64,000 nucleotides of DNA from Pseudomonas laurylsulfatiphila (GCF_002934665.1 NZ_NIRS01000004.1:622501-686500); one strand, 5' to 3'. Positions 26,975 through 36,110 are shown, numbered from the stretch's first letter. Notes: generated from the letters alone by a model not told the origin. Numbers and translations: made by a program.

Positions 26975-27826
26975 TTACTTGGTCCAGTCAGCCACGCGCT
27001 CAGGGTGCTTGGCGATCCAGTCCTTCGCCGCGGCTTCAGGTTTGGCACCGTCCTGAATCGCCAGCATCACCTGGCCGATTTCATCCTTGGATTCCCACTG
27101 GAAGTTCTTCAGGAACTTGGCCACTTCCGGTGCCTTGGCCTCAAGCCCTTTGCTGCCGATGCTGTTCACGGTTTCTGCCGCGCCATACACGCCTTTCGGA
27201 TCTTCGAGGAAGCGCAGTTTCCACTTGGCGAACATCCAGTGCGGTACCCAGCCGGTGACGGCGATGGATTCGTTTTTCTTCTCGGCACGGGTCAGCTCGG
27301 CAATCATGCCAGCGCCGGAGCTGGCCTTGAGTTGATAACCGGTCAGGTCGTAGTCCTTGATGGCCTGGTCGGTCTTGAGCATCACGCCTGAGCCGGCGTC
27401 GATGCCGACGATGCGATTCTTGAAGCTGTCGTCGGTTTTCAGGTCCTCGATCGATTTGGCTTTGACGTACTCCGGCACGATCAATCCGATTTTTGCGTCC
27501 TTGAAGTTCGGGCCGTAATCGACGACCTGATCCTTGTTCTTCGTCCAGTATTCGCCGTGGGTCACCGGCAGCCAGGCCGACAGCATGGCGTCGAGTTTAC
27601 CGGTCGCCACGCCCTGCCACATGATCCCGGTGGCAACGGCTTGCAGCTTCACGTCATAACCGAGTTTCTGCCTGATTACTTCGGCCGCCACGTTGGTCGT
27701 GGCAACGCTGTCCGACCAGCCATCGACGTAACCGATAGTCACTTCCTTCCCGGCGGCACTGGCCACGGTAGAGCTGATCGCCAGCACCAAAGCGGCACCT
27801 GCGCCCAAGAGTCGTCGCATCTTCAT
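26975..27826 (-). CDS. Glycine betaine/choline ABC transporter substrate-binding protein (orphan)
   Basis: A 283-residue OpuAC-family periplasmic binding protein. After a signal peptide (RRLLGAGAALVLAISSTVASA) comes the VTIGYVDGWSDSVATTNVAAEV start of the mature domain and the aromatic-rich ligand region (LSAWLPVTHGEYW, VTGWVPHWMF) whose Trp residues box the quaternary amine in this family. No permease or ATPase gene is adjacent, so it probably docks to a transporter encoded elsewhere. I chose MKM near 27826 over the longer reading because only this gives a signal peptide. Confidence 0.92.
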   Translation of the reverse strand: MKMRRLLGAGAALVLAISSTVASAAGKEVTIGYVDGWSDSVATTNVAAEVIRQKLGYDVKLQAVATGIMWQGVATGKLDAMLSAWLPVTHGEYWTKNKDQVVDYGPNFKDAKIGLIVPEYVKAKSIEDLKTDDSFKNRIVGIDAGSGVMLKTDQAIKDYDLTGYQLKASSGAGMIAELTRAEKKNESIAVTGWVPHWMFAKWKLRFLEDPKGVYGAAETVNSIGSKGLEAKAPEVAKFLKNFQWESKDEIGQVMLAIQDGAKPEAAAKDWIAKHPERVADWTK

Positions 27827-28155
27827 CGTTACTTCCCCGAAAGTGCTGCGCTCGACGGATGCCGAGTCGCTTAAACGTATTGTTATGGTGCACAGCGCCC
27901 CCATCACGCCTTACAGCAAACTCGTCCCGACATCAGCGGAGTACTGACGCCTCGATAATCAACCTGACGCTCATCGCGACCTGCTCTGCCAGCGACCTCA
28001 AGGCATCGAGAAACGACATCAGAAAGCCATTAATCCTGACCACGGCAAACGCACCTGCCAAACCGCCCGAACTTTGCATGTCAAAATCATGCAAGCCACC
28101 AAGCACGCGGTAAATGCAGGTAACATGCGCCGCTTTGCTCCCACACGGCCTGACC
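27827..28155. other. Intergenic region without a recognised feature
   Basis: 329 bases between divergent genes. No coding region or clear hairpin was recognised. It should hold the promoters of the betaine-binding protein and the GH17 gene, but no convincing -35/-10 pair was picked out. Confidence 0.5.
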
Positions 28156-29709
28156 ATGTCCGCGACATACCGCTTCTCCTTTGCTGCTTATCTATTCGCT
28201 TGCCTGCTCGGGCTGTTTGCCCTTGGCGGCTTCTGGTACGGCCTCGGAAAACCGGTGATCCTGCCGGACGCGGCCAGCGCCACGCACAAGCTGCAATGCG
28301 CGTCCTATACGCCGTTCGACAAGGATCAGTCGCCGTTCGATGTGCCGTTCAACTTGCGTCCCGAACGTATGGATGCCGACCTCGCACTGCTGTCAAAAAG
28401 CTTCGAATGCATTCGCACCTATTCCATGACCGGCCTTGAAGCCCTGCCGGACCTTGCACGCAAGCACGGTTTGAAGTTGATGATCGGCGCCTGGGTCAAC
28501 AGCAACCCGGTGGACACGGAAAAAGAAGTCGACCTGCTGATCGCTTCGGCCAACGCCAACCCGGATGTGGTGAGCGCAGTGATCGTCGGCAACGAAACCC
28601 TGCTGCGTAAGGAAGTCACCGGGGCGCAATTGGCGAAGCTGATCAACAAGGTCAAGAGCCAGGTCAAACAGCCCGTCACCTATGCCGACGTCTGGGAGTT
28701 CTGGCTCAAGCACCCTGAAATTGCCCCTGCCGTGGACTTCCTGACCATCCATTTGCTGCCGTACTGGGAAGACGATCCATCGAACATCGACGCCGCCCTG
28801 CAACATGTGGCCGAAGTGCGTCAGGTGTTCGGCAACAAGTTCGCACCCAAGGACATACTGATCGGCGAAACCGGCTGGCCCAGCGAAGGCCGCCAACGCG
28901 AAACCGCACTGCCGAGCCGGGTCAATGAAGCCAAATTCATACGTGGTTTTGTCGCCATGGCCGAGCAGCAAGGCTGGCATTACAACCTGATCGAAGCCTT
29001 CGACCAGCCATGGAAGCGCGCCAGTGAAGGCGCAGTCGGCGGCTACTGGGGACTGTTCGATGCCGATCGCCAGGACAAGGGCGTGCTGGCCGGGCCAGTG
29101 ACAAACGTCCCGTACTGGTCGCAATGGCTGGCAGTGGGCGGCCTGATCTTTATCGGCACCCTGCTACTTGGCGGCCGGGTTCGCACGACGCGCGCGGCAC
29201 TGGTGCTGCCACTGCTCGGCGCATTGGCGGCTTGCTCGATTGGCGCCTGGGGCGACCTGGCACGCGTCACCACTCGCTTCACCAGTGAATGGCTGTGGGT
29301 CGGGTTGCTGACCGTACTGAATCTGCTTGTGCTGGCCCATGCAGCACTGGCGCTGAGTCCGCGTGACGGGTGGCGCGGGCAGGCTTTCGATTTACTGGAG
29401 CGCCGTGCTGGCTGGCTGGTTGCAACGGCAGGTTTCGCGGCGGCCGTGATGATGCTGGAACTGGTATTCGACCCGCGCTATCGCAGCTTCCCGAGCGTGG
29501 CGTTCATCGTGCCGGCGCTGGTCTACCTGTGCCGCCCGGTGAGCGTGCCGCGCCGGGAAATCGCCCTGCTGACCTTCATCATTGGCGCCGGCATCGCGCC
29601 GCAACTGTTTCGTGAAGGTTTACTGAACCAGCAGGCCTGGGGCTGGGCGCTGGTGAGTGTGTTGATGGTTGTTGCGTTGTGGCGTTGCTTGCGGGTTCGC
29701 AAGGTTTAA
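28156..29709 (+). CDS. Membrane-bound GH17 family beta-1,3-glucan hydrolase/glucosyltransferase
   Basis: A 517-residue protein. An N-terminal membrane segment (about 8-30) is followed by a periplasmic GH17 domain (about 45-300) with the acid/base Glu147 in VIVGNETLL and the nucleophile Glu238 in IGETGWPSEG, then about seven more membrane helices to the C-terminus. GH17 enzymes in proteobacteria cut and rejoin beta-1,3-glucans, as in the NdvB cyclic-glucan synthases, but here there is no GT2 synthase domain. It likely trims or branches a periplasmic glucan made by another enzyme. Confidence 0.88.
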   Translation: MSATYRFSFAAYLFACLLGLFALGGFWYGLGKPVILPDAASATHKLQCASYTPFDKDQSPFDVPFNLRPERMDADLALLSKSFECIRTYSMTGLEALPDLARKHGLKLMIGAWVNSNPVDTEKEVDLLIASANANPDVVSAVIVGNETLLRKEVTGAQLAKLINKVKSQVKQPVTYADVWEFWLKHPEIAPAVDFLTIHLLPYWEDDPSNIDAALQHVAEVRQVFGNKFAPKDILIGETGWPSEGRQRETALPSRVNEAKFIRGFVAMAEQQGWHYNLIEAFDQPWKRASEGAVGGYWGLFDADRQDKGVLAGPVTNVPYWSQWLAVGGLIFIGTLLLGGRVRTTRAALVLPLLGALAACSIGAWGDLARVTTRFTSEWLWVGLLTVLNLLVLAHAALALSPRDGWRGQAFDLLERRAGWLVATAGFAAAVMMLELVFDPRYRSFPSVAFIVPALVYLCRPVSVPRREIALLTFIIGAGIAPQLFREGLLNQQAWGWALVSVLMVVALWRCLRVRKV

Positions 29710-29729
29710 TTTTCATCAACCTTGCAGGC

Positions 29730-29829
29730 CTCTTCGCGGGCAAGCCCGCTCCCACATTTGATCATTGTCGAACACAAAATTTATGTTCGCTGAAGAACCC
29801 TGTGGGAGCGGGCTTGCCCGCGAAGGCTG
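29730..29829. repeat. REPIN, GTGGGAGCGGGCTTGCCCGCGA type
   Basis: The inverted units CTTCGCGGGCAAGCCCGCTC and GAGCGGGCTTGCCCGCGAAG lie between the converging GH17 gene and a small membrane protein gene. Confidence 0.88.
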
Positions 29830-29833
29830 ACTA

Positions 29834-30202
29834 TCAGGCGCTACGGGAAGCCCTGACCAACCGCAACCCCGCAATCACCAGCGCAAACACCGCCAGCGTG
29901 GTGTTGTACAACGCCAGCGCCGGAAACCCGAACACCAGCGCCAGCACCGCCAGCCACCAGCCTGCCCGCCCCGGCACGACAAAACCGATGATCGCCGCGC
30001 CCAGTGCAGCCCAGCCCAGAACCCCGAAGTGAATCATCAGGCCCAGGTTCGAACGCACCTGGCATTCCCAGCGACTCGCCTCATCCACGCAAATACCGAC
30101 CCACTGCGCATCCTCCATGAAGCCATAACGCGCGCCAAAACTGGCGGCCAGCCATACAGGCAGCAAAACAAGCAGCAGGATCACGGGCAGGCGGCGGGAC
30201 AT
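29834..30202 (-). CDS. Small hypothetical membrane protein
   Basis: A 122-residue protein with an N-terminal hydrophobic segment that may be a signal anchor (LPVILLLVLLPVWLAASFG), a short Cys-containing loop (GICVDEASRWECQV) that would face the periplasm and could form a disulfide, and three further hydrophobic helices. I do not recognise the family. The start at MSRRLP is preferred because it begins with a typical short basic head. It stands alone on the minus strand. Confidence 0.75.
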   Translation of the reverse strand: MSRRLPVILLLVLLPVWLAASFGARYGFMEDAQWVGICVDEASRWECQVRSNLGLMIHFGVLGWAALGAAIIGFVVPGRAGWWLAVLALVFGFPALALYNTTLAVFALVIAGLRLVRASRSA

Positions 30203-30427
30203 GAAACACTCCAATTGGCGAAAAACGGCGGCCAGCTTAATCGCCCTTGAACGTTTCGCAAGCTATAACAACTGTTAACTGGGCATTCAATCGCTGCAAA
30301 GTGTATCGTCCAGCTACTATAACTTCGAAATCAGGCCTGATTGGTGCCGAGGGTTGGCACTTTGGCGCATATCCGGTGGTCATAGCCTGCGAAATTCATT
30401 TGACACCTTCTTCTAAGGGATTTAGTC

Positions 30428-31726
30428 ATGCTCCGCTCCTTGCGCTTCGCCGCCCTGTTTGGCGGCCTTATATTGAGTGCGTCCGCACTGGCAGTCGACG
30501 TTGACGCCGCCAGTTATGGCTACCCCCTGACCAACCCGTTCGAGGCGACCATCGCGACCACGCCGCCGGACCTACGTCCGGAGCTACCCCTGGACGATGA
30601 CATCGACCAGACCGTGCGCAGCGTCACCTTGCGTCCGGAACGGGCGTTCGAATTGCCGGACAATTTCTGGGCCGTCAAGAAACTCGACTACCGCATTGCC
30701 ACGCAGGATCACGCCGCGCCGCTGATTTTCCTGATCGCCGGCACCGGTGCGCGCTATGACAGCAGCCTGAACGAATACCTGAAGAAGCTCTATTACAAAG
30801 CCGGCTACCACGTGGTGCAGTTGTCATCGCCCACCAGCTATGACTTCATGAGCGCCGCATCACGCTTCGCCACGCCGGGCGTTTCCAAGGAAGACGCCGA
30901 AGACATGTACCGGGTGATGCAGGCCGTGCGGGCACAGAACCCGAAAGTGCCCGTCACCGATTACTACCTGACCGGGTATAGCCTGGGGGCACTGGATGCC
31001 GCTTTCGTCGCGCACCTGGACGAAACCCGCCGCAGCTTCAACTTCAAGAAAGTCCTGCTGCTCAACCCGCCGGTCAACCTCTACACCTCGATCACCAACC
31101 TCGACAAGCTGGTCCAGACCGAGGTCAAGGGCATCAACACCAGCACCACGTTCTATGAACTGGTACTGAACAAACTGACCCGCTACTTCCAGCAGAAGGG
31201 CTACATCGACCTCAACGACGCCCTGCTCTACGATTTCCAGCAATCCAAACAGCACCTGACCAACGAACAGATGGCCATGCTGATCGGCACCTCGTTCCGC
31301 TTTTCAGCGGCGGACATCGCCTTCACTTCGGACCTGATCAACCGTCGCGGCCTGATCACCCCGCCCAAGTTCCCGATCACCGAGGGCACCAGCCTCACAC
31401 CGTTCCTCAAGCGTGCGTTGCAATGCGACTTCGACTGCTACATCACCGAACAAGTCATCCCGATGTGGCGCGCCCGCACCGACGGCGGCAGCCTGCTGCA
31501 ACTGATTGACCAGGTCAGCCTGTATGCGCTGAAGGACTATCTGCACGAAAGCCCGAAAATCGCCGTCATGCACAACGCCGACGACGTGATCCTCGGCCCT
31601 GGCGACCTGGGCTTCCTGCGCAAGACCTTCGGTGATCGCCTGACCGTTTACCCGCACGGGGGCCACTGCGGCAACATTAACTACCGCGTCAACAGCGACG
31701 CCATGCTGGAGTTCTTCCGTGGCTAA
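30428..31726 (+). CDS. Secreted alpha/beta hydrolase coupled to mlaA
   Basis: A 432-residue protein with a signal peptide (MLRSLRFAALFGGLILSASALA). The hydrolase fold shows an oxyanion-type FLIAGTGARYDSS loop, the nucleophile Ser185 in the elbow GYSLGA, an Asp at about 385/386 (HNADDVILG) and a His at about 413 (YPHGGHCG), so a full Ser-Asp-His triad. Relatives are often labelled 'serine/threonine protein kinase', but no kinase motif exists here. It overlaps the mlaA homologue by 8 bases, suggesting a role with outer-membrane lipids; lipase or acyltransferase action is inference. Confidence 0.85.
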   Translation: MLRSLRFAALFGGLILSASALAVDVDAASYGYPLTNPFEATIATTPPDLRPELPLDDDIDQTVRSVTLRPERAFELPDNFWAVKKLDYRIATQDHAAPLIFLIAGTGARYDSSLNEYLKKLYYKAGYHVVQLSSPTSYDFMSAASRFATPGVSKEDAEDMYRVMQAVRAQNPKVPVTDYYLTGYSLGALDAAFVAHLDETRRSFNFKKVLLLNPPVNLYTSITNLDKLVQTEVKGINTSTTFYELVLNKLTRYFQQKGYIDLNDALLYDFQQSKQHLTNEQMAMLIGTSFRFSAADIAFTSDLINRRGLITPPKFPITEGTSLTPFLKRALQCDFDCYITEQVIPMWRARTDGGSLLQLIDQVSLYALKDYLHESPKIAVMHNADDVILGPGDLGFLRKTFGDRLTVYPHGGHCGNINYRVNSDAMLEFFRG

Positions 31727-32507
31727 ATACCTCCTGCTTTTCGCAGCGTTACTCTGTGCAGGCGTCGCGCAAGCTGACAACAGCAAGGCCAACGCTCCCG
31801 TGGTCGTCGACAGTGACGGCTTCAAGGAACCGTTGAGCAAACTCAAGTTCAACCCGGGCCTGGACCAGCGCGAATTCGAGCGTTCGACGCTCAGCGCACT
31901 GGCCGTCTACGATCCGCTGGAAGAGTGGAACCGGCGCGTCTACCACTTCAACTACCGCTTCGACCAATGGGTATTCCTGCCAGTGGTCAATGGTTACCGC
32001 TACGTCACCCCGAGCTTCCTGCGCACCGGCGTCAGCAACTTCTTCAACAACCTCAGCGATGTGCCGAACCTGTTGAACAGCCTGCTACAACTCAAGGGCC
32101 AGCGCTCACTGGAAACCACCGGGCGACTGCTGCTCAACACCACCATCGGCATCGCCGGCCTGTGGGATCCGGCCACCGCCATGGGCCTGCCACGCCAAAG
32201 CGAAGACTTCGGCCAGACCCTGGGCTTCTATGGTGTTCCGGGCGGCGCTTACTTCGTCCTGCCGATCCTCGGTCCGTCGAACCTGCGTGATACCGGCGGC
32301 CTGCTGGTGGATTACACGGCCGAGAATGCGATCAATTACCTCAACGTGGCCGAAGTCAGCTCCAACCATCCGGAAGTCTGGATCCTGCGCGGCATCGACA
32401 AGCGCAACCAGACCACCTTCCGCTATGGCCAGATGAACTCACCGTTCGAGTACGAGAAAGTGCGTTACGTGTATACCGAAGCGCGTAAGTTGCAGATCGC
32501 CGAGTAA
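31719..32507 (+). CDS. mlaA: MlaA/VacJ family protein
   Basis: A 262-residue homologue of MlaA, the outer-membrane component that removes surface phospholipid and hands it to the Mla pathway. Core family motifs are clear: YDPLEEWNRRVYHFNYRFD, VSNFFNNLSDVPNLLNSLLQ and EDFGQTLGFYGVPGGAYFVLPILGPS. It starts with GTG inside the end of the hydrolase gene. The leader (YLLLFAALLCAGVAQA) lacks a proper lipobox, since Leu precedes the only Cys, so it looks like a signal-peptidase-I substrate, unlike the classical lipoprotein. A strong terminator follows. Confidence 0.93.
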   Translation: MAKYLLLFAALLCAGVAQADNSKANAPVVVDSDGFKEPLSKLKFNPGLDQREFERSTLSALAVYDPLEEWNRRVYHFNYRFDQWVFLPVVNGYRYVTPSFLRTGVSNFFNNLSDVPNLLNSLLQLKGQRSLETTGRLLLNTTIGIAGLWDPATAMGLPRQSEDFGQTLGFYGVPGGAYFVLPILGPSNLRDTGGLLVDYTAENAINYLNVAEVSSNHPEVWILRGIDKRNQTTFRYGQMNSPFEYEKVRYVYTEARKLQIAE

Positions 32508-32520
32508 CTCATCGGCAACA

Positions 32521-32556
32521 AAAAAGGCCATTCGATGTGAATCGAATGGCCTTTTT
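32521..32556. terminator. Bidirectional terminator between mlaA and the beta-propeller gene
   Basis: The 16-base perfect arms AAAAAGGCCATTCGAT and ATCGAATGGCCTTTTT enclose GTGA. Both genes end at it. Confidence 0.93.
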
Positions 32557-32571
32557 ATTTCACATGCAACA

Positions 32572-33447
32572 CTATACTCGAGACACTTCAAATACCTTTA
32601 AAGCAATTCCGTTGGTAACATAAACGCGAGCACCATCGCGTGCAACAACTACATGCCTTGGATCCCCACCAATCGAAACGTCTTCGATTTTTTTGACCTC
32701 ACCATCCACGTCATATACAGCCATATTTGCGCCCTCATACGAAATGATAAACGCCAGTGAACCTGACGGAGTCAATGCAATGCCTTGAACAATGTCATTT
32801 CCGGGGATTGAGCCAAGAGAATCACCACTGGCGAGATCGTATATCTCTACATTTCTTCTCAAGTTTTGCCCCACAAATGCACGTGCTCTTCCCGGGTCAA
32901 TTTCTACCAAACTACCGCTTTCAATCTTTCGTTCAAGTTTCGCGCCCCACCCCTGAATATCAAAAACGATAAATTTTTCAAACGTAACCACACAAAGAAA
33001 ATTGCCTGAATTTAATGCCGAACTGTTCCTAAGCCCCGGATACGCGAAACTCCTGACAATCTCAAGCCGGGCCACGTCAAGTTCATCGATGCCCCTGGGT
33101 GAGACAGCGTATACATGACCGCCATCATTATCAGCTACTATTTTCGTCCATATTTCAGTCCAAGTAATACGCTTGCTTTCACGCCAGTCGGAAGTAAAAA
33201 ATTCCACGATAGCGTCGCGATCAAGAACGACATAGAGAAACATGCCATTGCGACTGAACTCCACTCCGGTGGGTTGCCTGGGAAAAGAGATAGTCTTCAA
33301 TATTTTACCCGAACGGGTGTCAATAATTGAGATTTTCCCCGAGCTGGTCTGGCAGACAACAGCGAACTCACCACTGGGACTGATAGCGAAAGCACCCGCA
33401 TCAGGAAGAGGAATTTCAGGTAAAGATTGCAATTTAGTCGTCGACAT
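32572..33447 (-). CDS. YncE-like beta-propeller repeat protein
   Basis: A 291-residue protein made of repeated four-strand blades of the YVTN/YncE kind (FAISPSGEFAVV, VEFSRNGMFLYVV, IALTPSGSLAFII, VVVARDGARVYV). There is no signal peptide or membrane segment, so it is predicted to be cytoplasmic, unlike most YncE proteins. Codon use is clearly more AT-rich than the neighbours, a sign of recent transfer. No catalytic residues are evident; such propellers usually bind proteins or ligands. The function is unknown and no partner gene is adjacent. Confidence 0.8.
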   Translation of the reverse strand: MSTTKLQSLPEIPLPDAGAFAISPSGEFAVVCQTSSGKISIIDTRSGKILKTISFPRQPTGVEFSRNGMFLYVVLDRDAIVEFFTSDWRESKRITWTEIWTKIVADNDGGHVYAVSPRGIDELDVARLEIVRSFAYPGLRNSSALNSGNFLCVVTFEKFIVFDIQGWGAKLERKIESGSLVEIDPGRARAFVGQNLRRNVEIYDLASGDSLGSIPGNDIVQGIALTPSGSLAFIISYEGANMAVYDVDGEVKKIEDVSIGGDPRHVVVARDGARVYVTNGIALKVFEVSRV

Positions 33448-33697
33448 AACGATTACCTTCCGAAGAGTCTAGTTTAACGATCAAAGCTACGTTTGATCAT
33501 CATATTCTCTCTCCCTGCAAGTCACCCACTGTCAGAAATACCAGTTAAGACCAACTGTCCTGGTTCATTTCAAAATATGATTTGTTCGACTCATGATGAA
33601 GCGTAAATTGCGCGTCGCCGAGAACCATTGGCAACAACATTCGATTCAGATCGCATGGCCTTTTTTATGCGCACAACTTGAAACACCACAACTCAAC

Positions 33698-33785
33698 TGT
33701 GTGCGAGCCTGTTCGCGAAAGGGGTGCATTACTCAACATGGAAGTTAAATGCTGTGACCTCTTCGCGAGCAGGCTCGCTCCCACA
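33698..33785. repeat. REPIN in the gap before DUF808
   Basis: Facing units GTGTGCGAGCCTGTTCGCGA and TCGCGAGCAGGCTCGCTCCC. The first unit carries mutations, so this copy is decaying. The rest of the 356-base gap (33448-33803) is AT-rich upstream sequence of the propeller gene with no other feature seen. Confidence 0.8.
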
Positions 33786-33803
33786 CTTAAAGAGTGCCCG
33801 ACC

Positions 33804-34718
33804 TCAGCTTCTAATCGCCTTGAAGATCTTGCTGATAACCATCACCCCCGCCAACACCACCGCACCCGCCACAATCCCCGCCACGCCATTGAGCAACACC
33901 GGCACGATAAATCCGCCGCTGCCTGCCGCTGCGCCAACACTTTCGATCCAGTGATGCACCACCGGCACACCGTGCGTGAGAATGCCGCCGCCGACCAAGA
34001 ACATCGCCGCGGTGCCGATCACCGACAGGCTCTTCATCATGTACGGTGCCGCACGCAGAATCCCGCCGCCGATGCTTTTCGCCATCCGCCCGGGTTTTTG
34101 GGTCAACCACAGGCCAAGGTCATCGAGCTTGACGATACCCGCCACTAATCCGTACACACCGACCGTCATGACAATGGCAATGCCTGAAAGCACGATGATT
34201 TGCTGGGTCAATGGAGCGCCGGCCACGGTGCCGAGGGTGATGGCGATAATTTCCGCCGAAAGAATGAAGTCGGTGCGGATCGCGCCTTTGATCTTGTCCT
34301 TCTCGAACGCCACCAGGTCAGTGGCAGGATCGGCCACCGCCTCGACCAGTTGCGCATGCTCGACGGCGTCTTCAGCCTTGCTGTGCAGGAACTTGTGGGC
34401 GAGCTTCTCAAACCCTTCGAAGCACAGATAAGCGCCGCCGACCATCAACAGCGGTGTGACCAACCACGGAATGAATGCACTGATCGCCAATGCCGACGGC
34501 ACCAGGATCAATTTATTGATGAACGAACCCTTGGCGACTGCCCAGACCACCGGGATTTCCCGCTCGGCCCGCACGCCGCTGACTTGCTGGGCATTGAGTG
34601 CCAGGTCGTCACCGAGTACGCCAGCCGTTTTCTTGGCGGCCATTTGGGTCATCAATGAGACGTCATCCAGCACGGCCGCGATGTCGTCGATCAGTACCAG
34701 CAAACTGCTTCCTGCCAT
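33804..34718 (-). CDS. DUF808 family inner-membrane protein (YedI-like)
   Basis: A 304-residue protein. The N-terminus SSLLVLIDDIAAVLDDVSLMTQMAAKKTAGVLGDDLALNA and the WAVAKGS motif define the DUF808/YedI family. It has about six hydrophobic helices after residue 70, a charged central part, and Gly-rich helices near the end. The function is unknown. The start at MAGSSLL has AAGGA upstream; the longer reading adds an unrelated head. It diverges from the TetR gene 134 bases away. Confidence 0.9.
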   Translation of the reverse strand: MAGSSLLVLIDDIAAVLDDVSLMTQMAAKKTAGVLGDDLALNAQQVSGVRAEREIPVVWAVAKGSFINKLILVPSALAISAFIPWLVTPLLMVGGAYLCFEGFEKLAHKFLHSKAEDAVEHAQLVEAVADPATDLVAFEKDKIKGAIRTDFILSAEIIAITLGTVAGAPLTQQIIVLSGIAIVMTVGVYGLVAGIVKLDDLGLWLTQKPGRMAKSIGGGILRAAPYMMKSLSVIGTAAMFLVGGGILTHGVPVVHHWIESVGAAAGSGGFIVPVLLNGVAGIVAGAVVLAGVMVISKIFKAIRS

Positions 34719-34852
34719 GAATCGGGTTTCCTTCTGCAATGAATGCGCAGCAGCATAGCGCGGCATCATGGGCTGCGGTGCATTCTTGAGCGCCGCGCGA
34801 GGCCGGTGATACCATGCGCAACCGCCAGAACAGGCAAGGAATCACCGGGTTT

Positions 34853-35461
34853 ATGAGCACTATCCGCGAGCGCAACAAACAACTGATCCTGCGTGCCGCC
34901 AGTGAGGAGTTCGCCGACAAAGGCTTCGCTGCGACCAAAACCAGCGACATCGCAGCCAAGGCGGGATTGCCCAAGCCCAACGTCTACTACTACTTCAAAT
35001 CCAAGGAAAACCTCTACCGCGAGGTCCTGGAAAGCATCATCGAACCGATCCTGCAGGCTTCGACGCCGTTCAACCCGGACGGCGAACCCGGTGAAGTGCT
35101 CAGCGGCTACATTCGCTCGAAAATCCGCATCTCCCGCGACCTGCCTTTCGCCTCCAAAGTGTTCGCCAGCGAAATCATGCACGGCGCGCCCCACCTGAGC
35201 AGCGATCTGGTCGAACAGCTCAATGGCCAGGCCAAACACAACATCGAGTGCATCCAGACCTGGATCGACCGCGGACAAATTGCCCCCATCGACCCCAACC
35301 ACCTGATGTTCAGCATCTGGGCCGCCACCCAGACCTACGCCGACTTCGACTGGCAGATCACCGCCATCACCGGCAAGGCCAGGCTGGATGAGGAAGATTA
35401 CGAAGCGGCGGCGCAGACGATTATCCGGTTGGTGTTGAAGGGGTGTGAGCCGGAGCGGTAG
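34853..35461 (+). CDS. TetR family transcriptional regulator (RutR-like)
   Basis: A 202-residue repressor-type protein. The N-terminal helix-turn-helix spans about residues 20-45 (FADKGFAATKTSDIAAKAGLPKPNVYYYFKSKENLY). The C-terminal part (FASEIMHGAPHLSSDLVEQL, MFSIWAATQTYADFDWQI) matches the RutR-type ligand domain, whose founding member senses pyrimidines. It may control the neighbouring glyoxylate or purine genes, but no operator was tied to it. I start at MSTIRER by family alignment; an ATG at 34814 is possible. Confidence 0.88.
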   Translation: MSTIRERNKQLILRAASEEFADKGFAATKTSDIAAKAGLPKPNVYYYFKSKENLYREVLESIIEPILQASTPFNPDGEPGEVLSGYIRSKIRISRDLPFASKVFASEIMHGAPHLSSDLVEQLNGQAKHNIECIQTWIDRGQIAPIDPNHLMFSIWAATQTYADFDWQITAITGKARLDEEDYEAAAQTIIRLVLKGCEPER

Positions 35462-35469
35462 ACAGGGTC

Positions 35470-35541
35470 GCGGCCTTTGCGAGCAAGTCTGCTCCTACTT
35501 TGGAATGCACTTCCCTGTAGGAGTGAGCCTGCTCGCGATAG
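35470..35541. repeat. REP pair on the downstream side of the RAYT gene
   Basis: A degenerate unit (TTTGCGAGCAAGTCTGCTCC) and a clean unit (CTGTAGGAGTGAGCCTGCTC) lie 3' of the RAYT gene. Confidence 0.8.
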
Positions 35542-35559
35542 GGACGACTCAGTCCCAGA

Positions 35560-36018
35560 TCAAACCCAAATCGCATCCCACAACGGATAGTCACCAAGCT
35601 TCTCCACCAGCCCAGCCCGCAGCGGGTTGGCTACTACATATCGGGCCAATTTAACCAAATCCTCTTCCCGCCGCAGTGCCCGATCATGAAACCCTCTCTG
35701 CCATAGACTGCTGTTTCGACCCGTAGACTGCTTCACGGCTTTGGTACTCATCGACTTGGTTTTCTGCATCAGCTCACTCAAAGATCCCTTCTGCAACTCA
35801 ATCAGCCAATGAAAATGATCTGGCATGACCACCCAGGCCAGGGAGTTAGCCAGGCCAAGATTCTGTGCATTTCGAAATTGATCGACGACCAGTCTGCCCA
35901 AGGAAAAGTCCTTGAACAGTGGTGTCCTGTGAAGTGTGTTGGTGGTTAACAGATAAATTCGACTGGCTTCGGCATAGCGCCCGATTCGCAATCGATTTGC
36001 GGCAGGTAAATTCGGCAT
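35560..36018 (-). CDS. REP-associated tyrosine transposase (RAYT)
   Basis: A 152-residue IS200/IS605-related transposase (TnpA_REP). The metal-binding HUH is His68-Phe-His70 in VMPDHFHWLIE and the catalytic Tyr is Tyr127 in LARYVVANPLRAGLV. RAYTs are held to spread REP/REPIN sequences by cutting single-stranded DNA at REP hairpins; they stay single-copy in each genome. The start at MPNLPAANR has GGAGGCAAAGGA directly upstream. It is flanked on both sides by REPs of the GAGCCTGCTCGCGA family, probably its substrates. Confidence 0.93.
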   Translation of the reverse strand: MPNLPAANRLRIGRYAEASRIYLLTTNTLHRTPLFKDFSLGRLVVDQFRNAQNLGLANSLAWVVMPDHFHWLIELQKGSLSELMQKTKSMSTKAVKQSTGRNSSLWQRGFHDRALRREEDLVKLARYVVANPLRAGLVEKLGDYPLWDAIWV

Positions 36019-36110
36019 TCCTTTGCCTCCCATGGTCAAGTCATGAGAAGGCTAGCGCTGTGGATTCAAGTAGGTGGGCAAACTGTTGGCTGGATGTATC
36101 TGGTAGATAG

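Noticed and set aside
30428..31726. Serine/threonine protein kinase, the label often given to this family
   Set aside because: No kinase P-loop, HRD or DFG motif is present; a hydrolase triad is.
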